This document shows, piece by piece, positions 24,930 through 33,922 of a stretch of 37,013 bases of DNA. The position numbers and the translations under genes are program-made. The notes under the pieces were generated by a model, which was given only the letters and a program-made list of their open reading frames with translations, had not been told where the DNA came from and did no database searches. Positions within the stretch are counted from its first letter, which is position 1, and each line of letters begins with the position of its first letter. Source of the DNA: Paenarthrobacter sp. Z7-10 (GTDB lineage: Bacteria > Actinomycetota > Actinomycetes > Actinomycetales > Micrococcaceae); assembly GCF_026932795.1 (NCBI RefSeq), contig NZ_JADPVH010000040.1, forward strand, positions 1 to 37,013, read 5' to 3'.

Positions 24930-25696
24930 TGAAATGCGAGGTACGGGGCGAGGGCGAAGAGCACGACGACGAGGGCGTACTTGAGCCGGCGGGTCGGGAT
25001 GGAGCGGGCGATTTTCCAACCGACGATCACGCCAATCACCTCAGGGATGCCCACCACCAGTGCTATGGACCAGTCGATCTCACCCTGGATAAAGTAGCCG
25101 ACCGAGCCGACTGCTGCGACGACGACGCTTTGCGCTTGCGCGGACGCCAGAGCAGGGAGAAGGGGCACGCCAATGGCGAGCAGCAGTGGAACCGAGAGCA
25201 TCGGGCCTCCTACGCCGAACATGCCGCTGACGACGGCCACGACCAGCCCAAGAGCGATTAACAGCGCGGCCGGGTGTCGAGGGTGCGCTGTCCCAACGTG
25301 GCTCCGCGCGATCCGCTCTCTATACAGGACCAGTGCCGCGACGAGGCCGACGAAGACTCCGAGCAGGATCCCGAACATCCGTCCCGAGATCGACGTGTTG
25401 ATCGCAACTCCGAGCGGTGTGCCGATAGCTGCCGTTGCGCACAGGATCAGCGCTGTCCGTTTCGTGAGCGGTTGGCGTAATTGCCCGGAATGAGTATAGG
25501 CGGCGGTGCCGAGCAGACCCGTGCCGATGTGCGTGACAATTGCACTTCCGGCAACCGTCGCAGGCGACAGCGGCGTCAAGGCGAACAGGCCGATTGTGAC
25601 CAGCACGCCGCCGGGACCAAGGGCGGTAATGCCGACCCCACCGACGAACCCGATCACGATAAGCAAAACAAGCACCGGCAGGGCAACGTCCGCCAT
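24923..25696 (-). CDS. TauE/SafE-type (TSUP) membrane permease
   Basis: A 257-residue membrane protein with eight or so predicted helices and the TSUP repeat pattern: FVGGVGITALGPGGVLVTIG in the first half and VSGMFGVGGPMLSVPLLLAI in the second. TSUP proteins carry sulfite, sulfoacetate or other organic anions, usually outward or for uptake coupled to catabolism. The substrate here is unknown. The ATG at 25696 has GAGGGG eight bases upstream; a TTG two codons earlier is less likely. It is co-directional with the glycolate operon, 305 bp upstream of the permease start, with a dyad and a gene remnant between, so it probably has a separate transcript. Confidence 0.82.
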   Translation of the reverse strand: MADVALPVLVLLIVIGFVGGVGITALGPGGVLVTIGLFALTPLSPATVAGSAIVTHIGTGLLGTAAYTHSGQLRQPLTKRTALILCATAAIGTPLGVAINTSISGRMFGILLGVFVGLVAALVLYRERIARSHVGTAHPRHPAALLIALGLVVAVVSGMFGVGGPMLSVPLLLAIGVPLLPALASAQAQSVVVAAVGSVGYFIQGEIDWSIALVVGIPEVIGVIVGWKIARSIPTRRLKYALVVVLFALAPYLAFQS

Positions 25697-25965
25697 AGAC
25701 AAATCCCCTCACTCGCATGAATCATGCGTTGTTTCGCCGGCCCAATATACAACCACCTCACCATGAAGGTGGCCCCCCGGCAACGGCCAGGAAGGAAACG
25801 GCACCGAATCATCACCTGCGAAGTTGCTCATGATGTGTTCACCTTGTGGACGGGGCAGGTTTTTCCAGGCTTCGTGTTGGCTTCTTAGGCTTCCTGTGTA
25901 TGTAACGGCCTGTCGAGCTTTTACAGTTCGGGGGCCGTCTAATCCTGGAGAGGCGGCATTATCGT
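25697..25965. other. divergent promoter region between TSUP permease and phosphoesterase
   Basis: These 269 bp drive genes in opposite directions. CCACCT and AGGTGG arms near 25752-25771 form a small hairpin. GGAGAGG lies about 12 bases before the phosphoesterase ATG. No clear -35/-10 pair could be chosen with confidence. Confidence 0.35.
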
Positions 25966-28788
25966 ATGCGTGTGCAGCGAAGCAGAACCCCTGATTCAGT
26001 TGGAGGGCAGTCTGGAAGGCTGTCCGGAAAAAAGCGGCGCTTGAGAGGTCCGGCGATCGTCGTGACCGCGGCGCTGGCCCTGACCGCGGCTGCCGGTGTT
26101 GCCGGTGTTGCCTCGACCATGGGAGCGGATTCCCAATCCGGGAAGCAGATCGGGCAACAGCCTAATGGGTCCTTCCTGACCCAAACCGGGCAGTCCGTAT
26201 CCCCGGTCGGGGACGTCATCAAGACTAATGGCCGGCCTTTCGGGCTTGCCCTCAGCAAGGACGGCAGGACCGCGGCCGCGTTGAACAATGGAGGCGCCAC
26301 CGCGGGCATGGTAACCGTGTATGACTTGGTCAACCACACTGTGCTGCAGCAGGCCGGTACGGGTGGCAAGTCCAACAGCGGCATCGTTTACTCCCCGGAC
26401 GGCAAAACGTTGTGGGCTGCACGTCCGAACGATTTGCAGCGTTTCCCGGTTCTGGCCGATGGCAGGCTGGGCGCTCCGGTGACGGTGCCGCTGCCCGGAG
26501 CCAAGGGTTTGAGCCCGGTTCCGGCCGGTCTGGCCTTTGCCCGAAACGGTCAGCTGCTGGTGACGTTGTCCGCGAACAACACTCTTGGTGTGATCGACCC
26601 GGGAACCAACACTCTTGTCAAGCAGATTCCGGTCGGAAACGTGCCCAACGGTGTCACGGTCGTTGGTGGGAAGGCTTATGTCAGCAATCAGGGTGGGCGG
26701 CCGGCGCTGGCCAGTGACCGCACTGACAATTCCTATGGCACCCCGATCGTGACGAACAACGACAGCGCTGTCCCCTCGACCGGTACCGTCTCCGAGGTCG
26801 ACTTGGCGCGTGGGGCCCAGTCGCGGGTCTATCCCGTCGGGCGCGGTCCGAGTGCGGTATTGGCTGTCGGCAGGACTGTTCTGGTGGCCAATTCCGATGA
26901 CGACACCGTCACCAGCATCGACACTGCAAAGGGGCGCGTTGGGCGCACCTTCGTGACGAACCCCATACCGGGCGGTGCGTTCGGTGCCACCCCGAACGGG
27001 CTGACCATGCTTGACCGGGACCATTTGGCCGTCAGCCTTGGCCGGGACAACGCGGTCGCTGTGTACTCCTACCAGAACGCCACTTCGGAACCGAGTTTCG
27101 AGGGTCTGATTCCTGCCGGCTCCTACCCGTCAGGGATCGTGAAGGACAAGCAGCTTAACCGGTTGGTTATCGCCAGTGAGCAAGGCATCGGATCGCGTGG
27201 GCCCGACGGGACGGTTAACGAGGGTGTCAACACGACTCCCGCAGCCTCGCGGCTGGGTTACAACTTCGTCGGGACCGTGCAGACAGTTCCAGTCCCGGAC
27301 GCCAAGCAGATGCGGACCTACACGGACAAGGTGTTCCAGAACAACAACTGGAACGGGCTGCTCAAACGCAACCAGGCGGGCAGTAAGAAGGCCACTCCCG
27401 TCGCGCTGCCGACCCGTACGGGGGATCCATCGAAAATCAAGCACGTGTTCATGATCGTCAAGGAGAACCGCACCTATGATCAGGTTCTCGGCGATGATCC
27501 CCGCGGCAACGGAGACGCCTCACTGGCCCAATTCGGTCAACGCGTGACCCCGAATACGCACGCCCTGGCGAAGCAGTTCCCGCTGATCGACAACCTGTAC
27601 TCTGATGGCACGAACTCCGCTGAGGGGCACCATTGGCTCGATCAGGCCTACGTGAACAACTACATGCAGCAAATGTACGGCGGCTACACCCGCTCCTACC
27701 AGACCGGCGATCCCATGTCGAACGTCAAATCCGGGTGGATCTGGGAAAACGCTGCGCGGCACGGCAAGACGGCTAACAACTGGGGCGAGCAGGTCGACAG
27801 TTACACTGACGCAAAGGGCAAGGGCACTCCAGCGGACTGGGACGGATGGCTGCACGATTCCCGTGTGCTCGACGGATCGGCACCGGGGCCGCTGAAGTAT
27901 CCGCTGGGCACTTACACCGCGAAGACCGACATCCCTTCGCTGGCAAAGATCACCAAGCCGAACTTCCCGAATTTTGATTTGAATATCCCGGATCAGTACC
28001 GTGCGGCGATGTTTGGGAATGACTTCAAGGCTTATGTGAAGCACAACAACCTGCCGGCTTTCAACATGGCCTGGATTATGAGTGATCATACGAATGGGAC
28101 AAGCGCGCAGAGTCCGACCAGGACCGGGATCAGCCCGGAGGCCTATGTGGCTGACAATGACCTCGCGGTTGGTCGGATCGTCGATCAAATCTCGCACAGC
28201 AAATACTGGAAGGACAGTGCAATCTTCGTGGTCGAGGACGATTCCCAGAACGGGGTCGACCACGTCGATGGCCACCGGGCCCCAGTGCAGGTGATCAGCC
28301 CGTACGCCAAGCGCGGAGCCGTGGTCCACAGTTACTACAGCCAGCTGAACGTGATGCGCACCATCGAGCAGATCCTTGGCCTGCCGCCCATGAACAGCCA
28401 GGACATGACCGCCAAGCCGATGTACGACGTGTTCACGGACAAAGCGAACTTCACCCCTTTCACGCACCTGCCGAACCAGGTGCCGCTGACTGAACGAAAC
28501 CCGGGTTCAACCACGCAGGGAACGACACCAGCAGCGCCGGGAACGCCAACAGCTCCGGCGGCGCCGGCGGGCAACCCGAAGGCCGTTACCGCTGAGGCTG
28601 CCTGGGCGAAATGGTCGACCCAGCAGGACTGGTCCCGTGAAGACTCTGTCAACATGGCGCAGGGCAACCGGGATGTCTGGTACTCATCCAACGGCTTCAC
28701 CCGCCCCTACCCAGGAGACTCCGCGGTGCTGCTGCCCGAGCAGGTGCCCGGCTCCGGGAAGGAACCGAAGGAAGGGGCCGGAGACTGA
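25966..28788 (+). CDS. secreted YncE-like propeller/phosphoesterase fusion
   Basis: A 940-residue protein. A basic start and helix at about 28-50 suggest export, possibly anchored. Residues 60-440 are a beta-propeller of the YncE/lactonase type, with repeated GRPFGLALSKDGRTAAALN- and PNGVTVVGGKAYVSN-like blades. Residues 490-830 form an alkaline phosphatase/phospholipase C-like phosphoesterase: HVFMIVKENRTYDQVLGD (metal site), LYSDGTNSAEGHHWLDQA, WIMSDHTNGT, VVEDDSQNGVDHVDGHRAP and a terminal Pro/Ala linker. The last 80 residues contain WAKWSTQQDW and FTRPYPGDS. It probably hydrolyses phosphate esters outside the cell, and the propeller may bind substrate or wall. Such fusions are known in soil actinobacteria. 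Stand-alone gene. Confidence 0.85.
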   Translation: MRVQRSRTPDSVGGQSGRLSGKKRRLRGPAIVVTAALALTAAAGVAGVASTMGADSQSGKQIGQQPNGSFLTQTGQSVSPVGDVIKTNGRPFGLALSKDGRTAAALNNGGATAGMVTVYDLVNHTVLQQAGTGGKSNSGIVYSPDGKTLWAARPNDLQRFPVLADGRLGAPVTVPLPGAKGLSPVPAGLAFARNGQLLVTLSANNTLGVIDPGTNTLVKQIPVGNVPNGVTVVGGKAYVSNQGGRPALASDRTDNSYGTPIVTNNDSAVPSTGTVSEVDLARGAQSRVYPVGRGPSAVLAVGRTVLVANSDDDTVTSIDTAKGRVGRTFVTNPIPGGAFGATPNGLTMLDRDHLAVSLGRDNAVAVYSYQNATSEPSFEGLIPAGSYPSGIVKDKQLNRLVIASEQGIGSRGPDGTVNEGVNTTPAASRLGYNFVGTVQTVPVPDAKQMRTYTDKVFQNNNWNGLLKRNQAGSKKATPVALPTRTGDPSKIKHVFMIVKENRTYDQVLGDDPRGNGDASLAQFGQRVTPNTHALAKQFPLIDNLYSDGTNSAEGHHWLDQAYVNNYMQQMYGGYTRSYQTGDPMSNVKSGWIWENAARHGKTANNWGEQVDSYTDAKGKGTPADWDGWLHDSRVLDGSAPGPLKYPLGTYTAKTDIPSLAKITKPNFPNFDLNIPDQYRAAMFGNDFKAYVKHNNLPAFNMAWIMSDHTNGTSAQSPTRTGISPEAYVADNDLAVGRIVDQISHSKYWKDSAIFVVEDDSQNGVDHVDGHRAPVQVISPYAKRGAVVHSYYSQLNVMRTIEQILGLPPMNSQDMTAKPMYDVFTDKANFTPFTHLPNQVPLTERNPGSTTQGTTPAAPGTPTAPAAPAGNPKAVTAEAAWAKWSTQQDWSREDSVNMAQGNRDVWYSSNGFTRPYPGDSAVLLPEQVPGSGKEPKEGAGD

Positions 28789-28847
28789 ACCCCACCTAAG
28801 AACACTTACAAGGGGGACCCCAACCTCGGGGCATCACACCCCAGCGA

Positions 28848-28880
28848 CCGGCCGGCACCCATTCAGTTGGGACCGGCCGG
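28848..28880 (+). terminator. hairpin after the phosphoesterase gene
   Basis: CCGGCCGG arms extended by CCCA and TGGG (with a small bulge) flank the loop TTCAGT, about 60 bases after the TGA. A good GC-rich terminator for the phosphoesterase gene, without a T-run. Confidence 0.55.
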
Positions 28881-29168
28881 ATCCGTTGTTCCGGATCGGC
28901 GCCTGTGGCGACATGTCCCGTTCAACATCAAAACGGGTCTAAGCCGCTGGGAATCCGCCTCCGCGCCGAAAGAACCGGTGGAGCCTTTCGTGCTTGGGTG
29001 AATGGCCTGTTTCGCCAGTGCGGAAATTGGTGCTTCAGCATCTTGGGTGAACGACGAGTGATATTGGCGCGCCGCTGAGTTGGGCACCCAGGGCACGTGT
29101 AACGTTTGTTGCCCGGATTTAAGGATGCCGTCGGCTCTCGTTCACCTTCCTGAACTAGCGTGGCATAG
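28881..29168. other. poorly coding gap
   Basis: No domain-bearing frame was found on either strand. GATCCG and CGGATC arms near 28880-28897 form a small hairpin, and CTTGGGTGAA occurs twice, about 50 bases apart (near 28993 and 29042). The base composition is less GC-rich than the flanking genes. Confidence 0.4.
29156..29161 (+). promoter_or_regulatory. possible -10 for a leaderless small-gene transcript
   Basis: TAGCGT matches TANNNT and stands seven bases before the GTG at 29169, the same spacing as at 14582 and 29812. Weak evidence on its own. Confidence 0.25.
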
Positions 29169-29462
29169 GTGCGAAACAAGAACCTACGGCAGCGAGTTGA
29201 TTTGCCTGCCCGGCAGAAACCGGATCCGGATCATCGTTGGAAACACCTGGATCGTGGTGATCGCGTTTTCGTCATGAACGGGACCGGCAACATGTCAGCA
29301 GGGTTGATTGAGGAACTGACGGAGGATAAATGCGTTGTCTGGGTGCGCTTTGATAATGGGCTTGGACGGCGGTTGCTGAGCGTTGAGGACGATGTTGAGC
29401 TGACCTTAGATCAGGGGTCAGTGTCGGCGGACGTAGATGATGGAAGGTTTGCTGGACCGTGA
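29169..29462 (+). CDS. small hypothetical protein with beta-rich core
   Basis: A 97-residue product from a GTG with no Shine-Dalgarno site. The core (about 28-80) reads DRGDRVFVMNGTGNM, KCVVWVRFDNGLGRRLL and DDVELTL, suggestive of a small beta-barrel like KOW/SH3-type folds found in small actinobacterial proteins. The first 25 and last 15 residues are polar. Only about 57% of codons end in G or C, lower than neighbours, so it may be horizontally acquired or weakly expressed. Not recognised; function unknown. Confidence 0.5.
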   Translation: MRNKNLRQRVDLPARQKPDPDHRWKHLDRGDRVFVMNGTGNMSAGLIEELTEDKCVVWVRFDNGLGRRLLSVEDDVELTLDQGSVSADVDDGRFAGP

Positions 29463-29607
29463 GGTTGATTCGGTGGCCGTTTTGGGCGAAATAGAGCAGC
29501 ATGAAGACGAGCAGGAGAGTGGCGAGTACATCAGTCGCTGCATCGAAAATTTTCAGTCCGTCACCATTGTGCCGGTACAGTACTGCGGTCATTTCATCGG
29601 GATCTGA
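29440..29607 (+). CDS. possible 55-residue acidic ORF overlapping the small hypothetical gene
   Basis: From the ATG at 29440 a frame different from the preceding gene encodes an acidic peptide (MEGLLDREVDSVAVLGEIEQ, then HEDEQESGEYISRCIE) ending in TGA at 29605-29607, overlapping the 97-residue gene by 23 bp. No strong ribosome site is seen. The opposite strand of the same stretch is also open, with a membrane-helix-like segment. Only one, or neither, is real. Confidence 0.2.
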   Translation: MEGLLDREVDSVAVLGEIEQHEDEQESGEYISRCIENFQSVTIVPVQYCGHFIGI

Positions 29608-29811
29608 ACGCGGGCAGCGTTATCGGGGCCCTCGGTCAACTGTCGACGCCGTCTCCAAACAACTTATCCATAACCGAACGCCGTATTTTCAGCACAACCA
29701 AGCTCGAATGTTTGGAGTAGGCTGGCCGGCTTCGGTCAGGGGACATGTGCCACAGGTTAGGCGGCTTGCTCCCGGTTTCGGCGGCGGATTCTGAACAAAG
29801 TGCGGTCCGGC

Positions 29812-29817
29812 TACACT
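29812..29817 (+). promoter_or_regulatory. -10 element for a leaderless response-regulator transcript
   Basis: TACACT fits TANNNT and is seven bases before the ATG at 29825. No Shine-Dalgarno sequence precedes the ATG, so a leaderless mRNA is likely. The -35 region at 17-bp spacing (TTCTGA) is a poor match. Confidence 0.5.
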
Positions 29818-29824
29818 GTGAAAT

Positions 29825-30562
29825 ATGTCCCGGATCATTATCATCGAAGACGATTCGACGATCGGATCCACATTACTTTCGGCATTGGGCGCCAACGGCT
29901 ACGACGTGCGATGGGAGCCGACGGGCGCGGAGGGTTTGGCCCTTGCCAAGGAAACGGGGGCTGATCTGGTGCTGTTGGATCTTGGTCTTCCCGACCTGGA
30001 CGGATTTGTTGTTTGCCGTGAGTTGCGTACTCTCCTGCCGGAGGCGGTAATTGTGGTGTTGACAGCCCGCCAGGAGTCGATGGATGTGGTTTCCGGACTT
30101 GAGTCAGGTGCCGATGACTACCTGACTAAGCCGTTCAGGATCGTGGAACTTCAGGCCAGACTTCGGGCCCATCTTCGCCGCGCCCATACTGCGGAAAGCC
30201 CTGCGTCCGCATCCTTGACCGTCGGATCCCTGCTTGTTGATTCCGGTTCGCGGCGGGCTACGGTGGGCGGCGTGGAAATCCCGCTGCGCGCACGCGAGTT
30301 TGATCTGCTGCAACGTCTCGGGCTCGAGCCCGGGCGGGTGGTGGGCAGGGAAACCCTGATGGCCGAGGTTTGGGACGCCAATTGGTTTGGGTCCACGAAG
30401 ACCTTGGATGTGCACATCACGTCCCTGCGCCGCAAACTCGCGGCGGCCGGAGAGGACGTCCCGGTGATCCGAACGCTGCGGGGCCACGGCTACAGCCTCG
30501 AGTACAGCCCTGCTGCCGGGTCCGGCGCTGGGGGCCGCGGCAATGACGACCTCCCGGTTTAG
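29825..30562 (+). CDS. OmpR/PhoB-family response regulator
   Basis: A 245-residue two-domain regulator. The receiver domain (1-115) has the acidic pair Asp9/Asp10, phosphoacceptor Asp52 in VLLDLGLPDLDG, Thr in VVLTAR and Lys in YLTKPF. The C-terminal winged-helix domain (about 130-230) has LRAREFDLLQRLGLEPG, RETLMAEVWD, KTLDVHITSLRRKL and IRTLRGHGYSLEY. All activation residues are present. It is convergent with the permease gene (22 bp between stops). Its likely partner kinase lies at 35325, on the far side of the transporter operon. Probable target: the lipoprotein-ABC operon. Confidence 0.92.
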   Translation: MSRIIIIEDDSTIGSTLLSALGANGYDVRWEPTGAEGLALAKETGADLVLLDLGLPDLDGFVVCRELRTLLPEAVIVVLTARQESMDVVSGLESGADDYLTKPFRIVELQARLRAHLRRAHTAESPASASLTVGSLLVDSGSRRATVGGVEIPLRAREFDLLQRLGLEPGRVVGRETLMAEVWDANWFGSTKTLDVHITSLRRKLAAAGEDVPVIRTLRGHGYSLEYSPAAGSGAGGRGNDDLPV

Positions 30563-30584
30563 CGCCACTGACGTTCCTTCGACA

Positions 30585-33239
30585 CTAGGGCTCGCGGAGT
30601 ATTTCCACGGCGGGCCGCCGGGCTCGGAAGGCCAGTAGATCCGCTGCCAGGATACTGCCGGCAGCCAGCGCAAGCACGAGCGCCAAGTAGCCTCCGGGGA
30701 CCGCTGCGTGGGCGGGAGGTGGGTCGAAGACTCCAGTAAGAACCGCGATCAGCATTTGGGTCAGCGCCCAGCCGCTCACCGCGCCGGCCGCTGCTCCGGC
30801 GACGGTGATGGTGGCTCCTTCGCTGAGGATCATCCCGCGCAGCTGCCGCCGAGTGGCGCCAAGGACTGTGGCGATGGCGAAGGTGCGGCGGCGCTCAACC
30901 AGACCCAGGGAGATTAGCAACCCGCCCGCCGAGCAGGCCAGCAGCAGGGCGAAGCTTAGTTCGACCCGGGTCAGGCCGGCGAGGTCCACTGAGGTGAGAC
31001 TTGACCCCACAGACGACCTGGCGCTGTCTATGCCCGTAACAGCAGCGGAAGAGCCCAATTTGGCCGAGACGGCAGCCGTCACGGAAGCTACGTTCTGCCC
31101 GCCGGTATTAATGAGCAGGATGTTGGCGGTGCTGTTGTGCGTCTGTTGGGCCAGATAGTCGGCGTTGGCCACGAAGAAACTGTCCTTGGGGGCGGTGGGA
31201 AATTCGCTGACTATTCCGGCGTAATGGAATTGCACCGGTTTGAACTGTTTCGTCGTCGTGTCCTGGACCCGCAGAGTCAAATGGTCCCCAAGTTTGAGTT
31301 GGAAGTCTTTGACGGTTTCCGCGCTGACCAGAACGGCGTCCGGGGACGCGGCCAGCCGGTCCATCATCTGCGCTGCCGTGCCACCCTGAAAGTACGCGTC
31401 CTGGAGCGACGTTGCGTGCGTGATGGTTTGGGGATGGATCCCGTAGATGTCCTGCAGGTCCGCACCGACGTAGGCGAACCGGTGCGCAAGCGGTTCGACG
31501 GCGATAACTCCCGGTACCGCGGAGACAGCGCTTCGTTCGTGCGCGCCCAGTGCTGCGGATGGCGGGGCAGTAGCTGTAACGTCGGCGCCGTTAGTCAGCC
31601 GCGCGTCGACTTCGGCCTGCTGCTGGTAGGTGGCGTTGAAGGTTGCCGTCGATGCGGCGAAGGCCAGTGCAAGTGCGAGCACCACCACCGATTGGGACAT
31701 CAGGGATCGCTGCCTGGACATACTGGCGGCGGCCGTGGGGCCCAGCGATCCGGCCAGCGGCCGTATCAGCGTGGCAACGATTGCCCGTCGCCGCAGCACA
31801 AAATTGGTTAGCCGCCAGGTCAGCAGGCCGGCGCCGATCCACAGCAGAGCTGGCCCAAGGAACGCCCAATAATTGACCCAGATGGACGCAACACCTTCGG
31901 GCGCGAGCACCAGGGTGTAGCCCTTTTGGGTCATGACCAGAAAGACGACGAACGCCACCATCAGCGCAATCAGATCCAGGCCGAAGCGCGACCACCACGG
32001 GTTCCGGACACGTCCCAGCTGGCGACGGGCAGAGGCGACGGTGCTGGCACGGAAATCTCCCACTGCGGGGCCCACCACCGCGATCCCGGCGATCGCGAGG
32101 CCACCCGCGAAGGCGCCCAGCGGCCAGGCGATGGCACTGAGGGTGGAGGCGCCGAACCCGGCCGTGCCGAAGATCAGCGCACCGAGGATGGCTGCTCCCC
32201 CTAGCCCGATGAGACCTCCGGCCACGCCGACGAGGCCGGCTTCAAGGACAGCGACGCGCACAACTTGGCTGGCGGTGGCGCCGCGGGTTCGCAGGATCGC
32301 CTGTTCACGACGACGTCGGACCGTCCCTGCCCTGGCGAGACTGATCGTTAGGATCCCGGCCAGAACGGCGCCCGGCAGGCCCAGGAAGAGGAACAGGACG
32401 TTGGAATATCCGGCGTCGCTGCGGGCGGCATCCAGTGCGGCCGCCAGATTGTCGCCCACCGTACCGGCTCCGGCCAGACTGGCTTCCAGGTTGTGAGCTG
32501 CTGCCGTCACCGCCACGAACGAGTCCGCCGGTGCCGGTGGCAATTGGTGGGATCTCATCACATGAATCTGAGTGCTGAGCAGGTCCGGATGGGGCGCGGA
32601 CAAAGCGGACCGGATGTGATCGAAGCGTGCAGCGGGCAGCAGGACGACATTATCCGGCGGCGCTGTGGGCTGCGATTGCGGCGGTGCCCCGACGGTCTGA
32701 AAGAGCGAATTTGCCTGCGGAAGGTCCACCACCCCGTCGACGGTGACCCGGACAGACTGGGATCCGGCCAGCTGGATGGTGAGGCTGTCGCCCGGGCCAA
32801 TGTGAAGGTTGGAAGCGGTTTGCTGCGCGACCAGGACACCGTTGGGGGAGCCTGTCAGCGACCGGATCTGGCCGGGGAAAGTCTGCGCGTAGCCGGAGGG
32901 AAGCCCCAGAATGACACCTGGACCAGTGCGTTGGGTGGACCCGGCGGTCACCGCCTGCAGACCCGTCGTCGGCGCGTAACCGACCGGAAGGGCCTTCTTC
33001 ACCCCCGGTGCCGCCTTGATGGTGGCCAGCGCCGAATTCGTATCCGCGCCCTTGCTGAGTTCCACCTGCCAGTCGACGGCGACGCCGGCGGCCGCGCGGG
33101 CGGTCATGCTGGCCTGGGCGGCGGCCAGGAAGGAGCCGAGGCTGGCCACCAGAGCCACGGCGACGGCCACACCGCCAGCCGTCGCCAATAGCCTGCCGCT
33201 TCGGCGCCGCAACAGCCCGCCCAGCCAGATCCAGATCAC
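30585..33239 (-). CDS. FtsX-type ABC transporter permease
   Basis: An 884-residue membrane protein with two MacB-like extracytoplasmic domains and FtsX units. Helices lie at about 18-38, then clusters at about 285-320, 335-395, 420-440 and 460-480, one near 525-545, and a C-terminal set at about 755-870. ERRRTFAIATVLGATRRQLRG and RRRREQAILRTRGATASQVV are the coupling regions after helices. Type VII ABC (MacB/LolE-like) permeases transmit force rather than form a channel; this one may expel peptides, act on lipoproteins or sense envelope stress. The GTG at 33239 overlaps the upstream ATPase stop (GTGA). Only this permease is encoded, although two different ATPases precede it. Confidence 0.88.
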   Translation of the reverse strand: MIWIWLGGLLRRRSGRLLATAGGVAVAVALVASLGSFLAAAQASMTARAAAGVAVDWQVELSKGADTNSALATIKAAPGVKKALPVGYAPTTGLQAVTAGSTQRTGPGVILGLPSGYAQTFPGQIRSLTGSPNGVLVAQQTASNLHIGPGDSLTIQLAGSQSVRVTVDGVVDLPQANSLFQTVGAPPQSQPTAPPDNVVLLPAARFDHIRSALSAPHPDLLSTQIHVMRSHQLPPAPADSFVAVTAAAHNLEASLAGAGTVGDNLAAALDAARSDAGYSNVLFLFLGLPGAVLAGILTISLARAGTVRRRREQAILRTRGATASQVVRVAVLEAGLVGVAGGLIGLGGAAILGALIFGTAGFGASTLSAIAWPLGAFAGGLAIAGIAVVGPAVGDFRASTVASARRQLGRVRNPWWSRFGLDLIALMVAFVVFLVMTQKGYTLVLAPEGVASIWVNYWAFLGPALLWIGAGLLTWRLTNFVLRRRAIVATLIRPLAGSLGPTAAASMSRQRSLMSQSVVVLALALAFAASTATFNATYQQQAEVDARLTNGADVTATAPPSAALGAHERSAVSAVPGVIAVEPLAHRFAYVGADLQDIYGIHPQTITHATSLQDAYFQGGTAAQMMDRLAASPDAVLVSAETVKDFQLKLGDHLTLRVQDTTTKQFKPVQFHYAGIVSEFPTAPKDSFFVANADYLAQQTHNSTANILLINTGGQNVASVTAAVSAKLGSSAAVTGIDSARSSVGSSLTSVDLAGLTRVELSFALLLACSAGGLLISLGLVERRRTFAIATVLGATRRQLRGMILSEGATITVAGAAAGAVSGWALTQMLIAVLTGVFDPPPAHAAVPGGYLALVLALAAGSILAADLLAFRARRPAVEILREP

Positions 33240-33922
33240 GTAAGGCTCCGTTCCATCGAGTTCTTGAGCACGCCATCGTGCATGCTCCACACTTCGTCAA
33301 GTAGTTCAGCGATAAGGGGATCATGGGTGGAGACCAGCACAGCGGCGTTCAGGGAGTCCGCGCTGCGCAGCAGGACATCGAGTACGGAAAGCGCCGTCAC
33401 GTGATCCAGCTGCCCGGTCGGCTCGTCGGCCAGGATCAGGCGTGGACGGCAGGCCAGGACGCGGGCGATGGCAACTCTTTGGGCTTGGCCTCCGGAAAGT
33501 TCCTCCGGAAGCTTGCGCTCCAGCGCCTCCAGGTTCAGGAGCTCCAGCGCCTCATGGGCCAGGCTGCGGGCCCGTCCGTCCGAAGCTCCGGCAAGGATCA
33601 GTGGCAAGGCAACGTTTTCCAGCACATCCAGGGCCGCGATCAGGCCTGAACTCTGAAAAACCATGCCGGTGACGTGGGGCTGCGGCACGGCATCGCTGCT
33701 GTAGGCGCGGCCGGTAATCGTCCCGGACGTTGGCTTTTCCAGACCAGCCAACAGATGCAACAGGGTGGATTTGCCTGAGCCGGACGGTCCCATCAGCGCG
33801 ATCCGAGCCCCGGGGGCGATCTGGAGCGTGGCATCCCGAACGGCGGCCACGGTACGCGCCCCGGAACCAAAAGTGTGACAAATACCCATGCATTGGATCA
33901 GGGGCACATCGGCTGCTGTCAT
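33236..33922 (-). CDS. ABC transporter ATPase (second of two)
   Basis: A 228-residue MacB/LolD-like ATP-binding subunit. Walker A is GPSGSGKST (about 45-53), the Q-loop VFQSSG, the signature [12 protein letters not shown], Walker [13 protein letters not shown], and the H-loop STHDP. All catalytic residues are present. It drives the FtsX-type permease downstream. Its ATG overlaps the preceding ATPase stop as ATGA, and its stop overlaps the permease start as GTGA, so all three are translationally coupled. Confidence 0.93.
   Translation of the reverse strand: MTAADVPLIQCMGICHTFGSGARTVAAVRDATLQIAPGARIALMGPSGSGKSTLLHLLAGLEKPTSGTITGRAYSSDAVPQPHVTGMVFQSSGLIAALDVLENVALPLILAGASDGRARSLAHEALELLNLEALERKLPEELSGGQAQRVAIARVLACRPRLILADEPTGQLDHVTALSVLDVLLRSADSLNAAVLVSTHDPLIAELLDEVWSMHDGVLKNSMERSLT

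Noticed and set aside
25996-27024. 342-codon - frame
   Set aside because: Antisense to the beta-propeller region; composition is typical of a shadow frame.
27520-28467. 315-codon - frame inside the phosphoesterase gene
   Set aside because: The + frame holds conserved phosphoesterase motifs; the - frame has no domain.
28980-29060. CTTGGGTGAA direct repeat as a possible CRISPR or attachment site
   Set aside because: Only two short copies, no spacer array and no integrase nearby.
29272-29592. - strand 106-codon frame with a membrane-helix-like N-terminus
   Set aside because: The distal half is the shadow of the + small gene and there is no ribosome site; kept only as part of the small-ORF finding.
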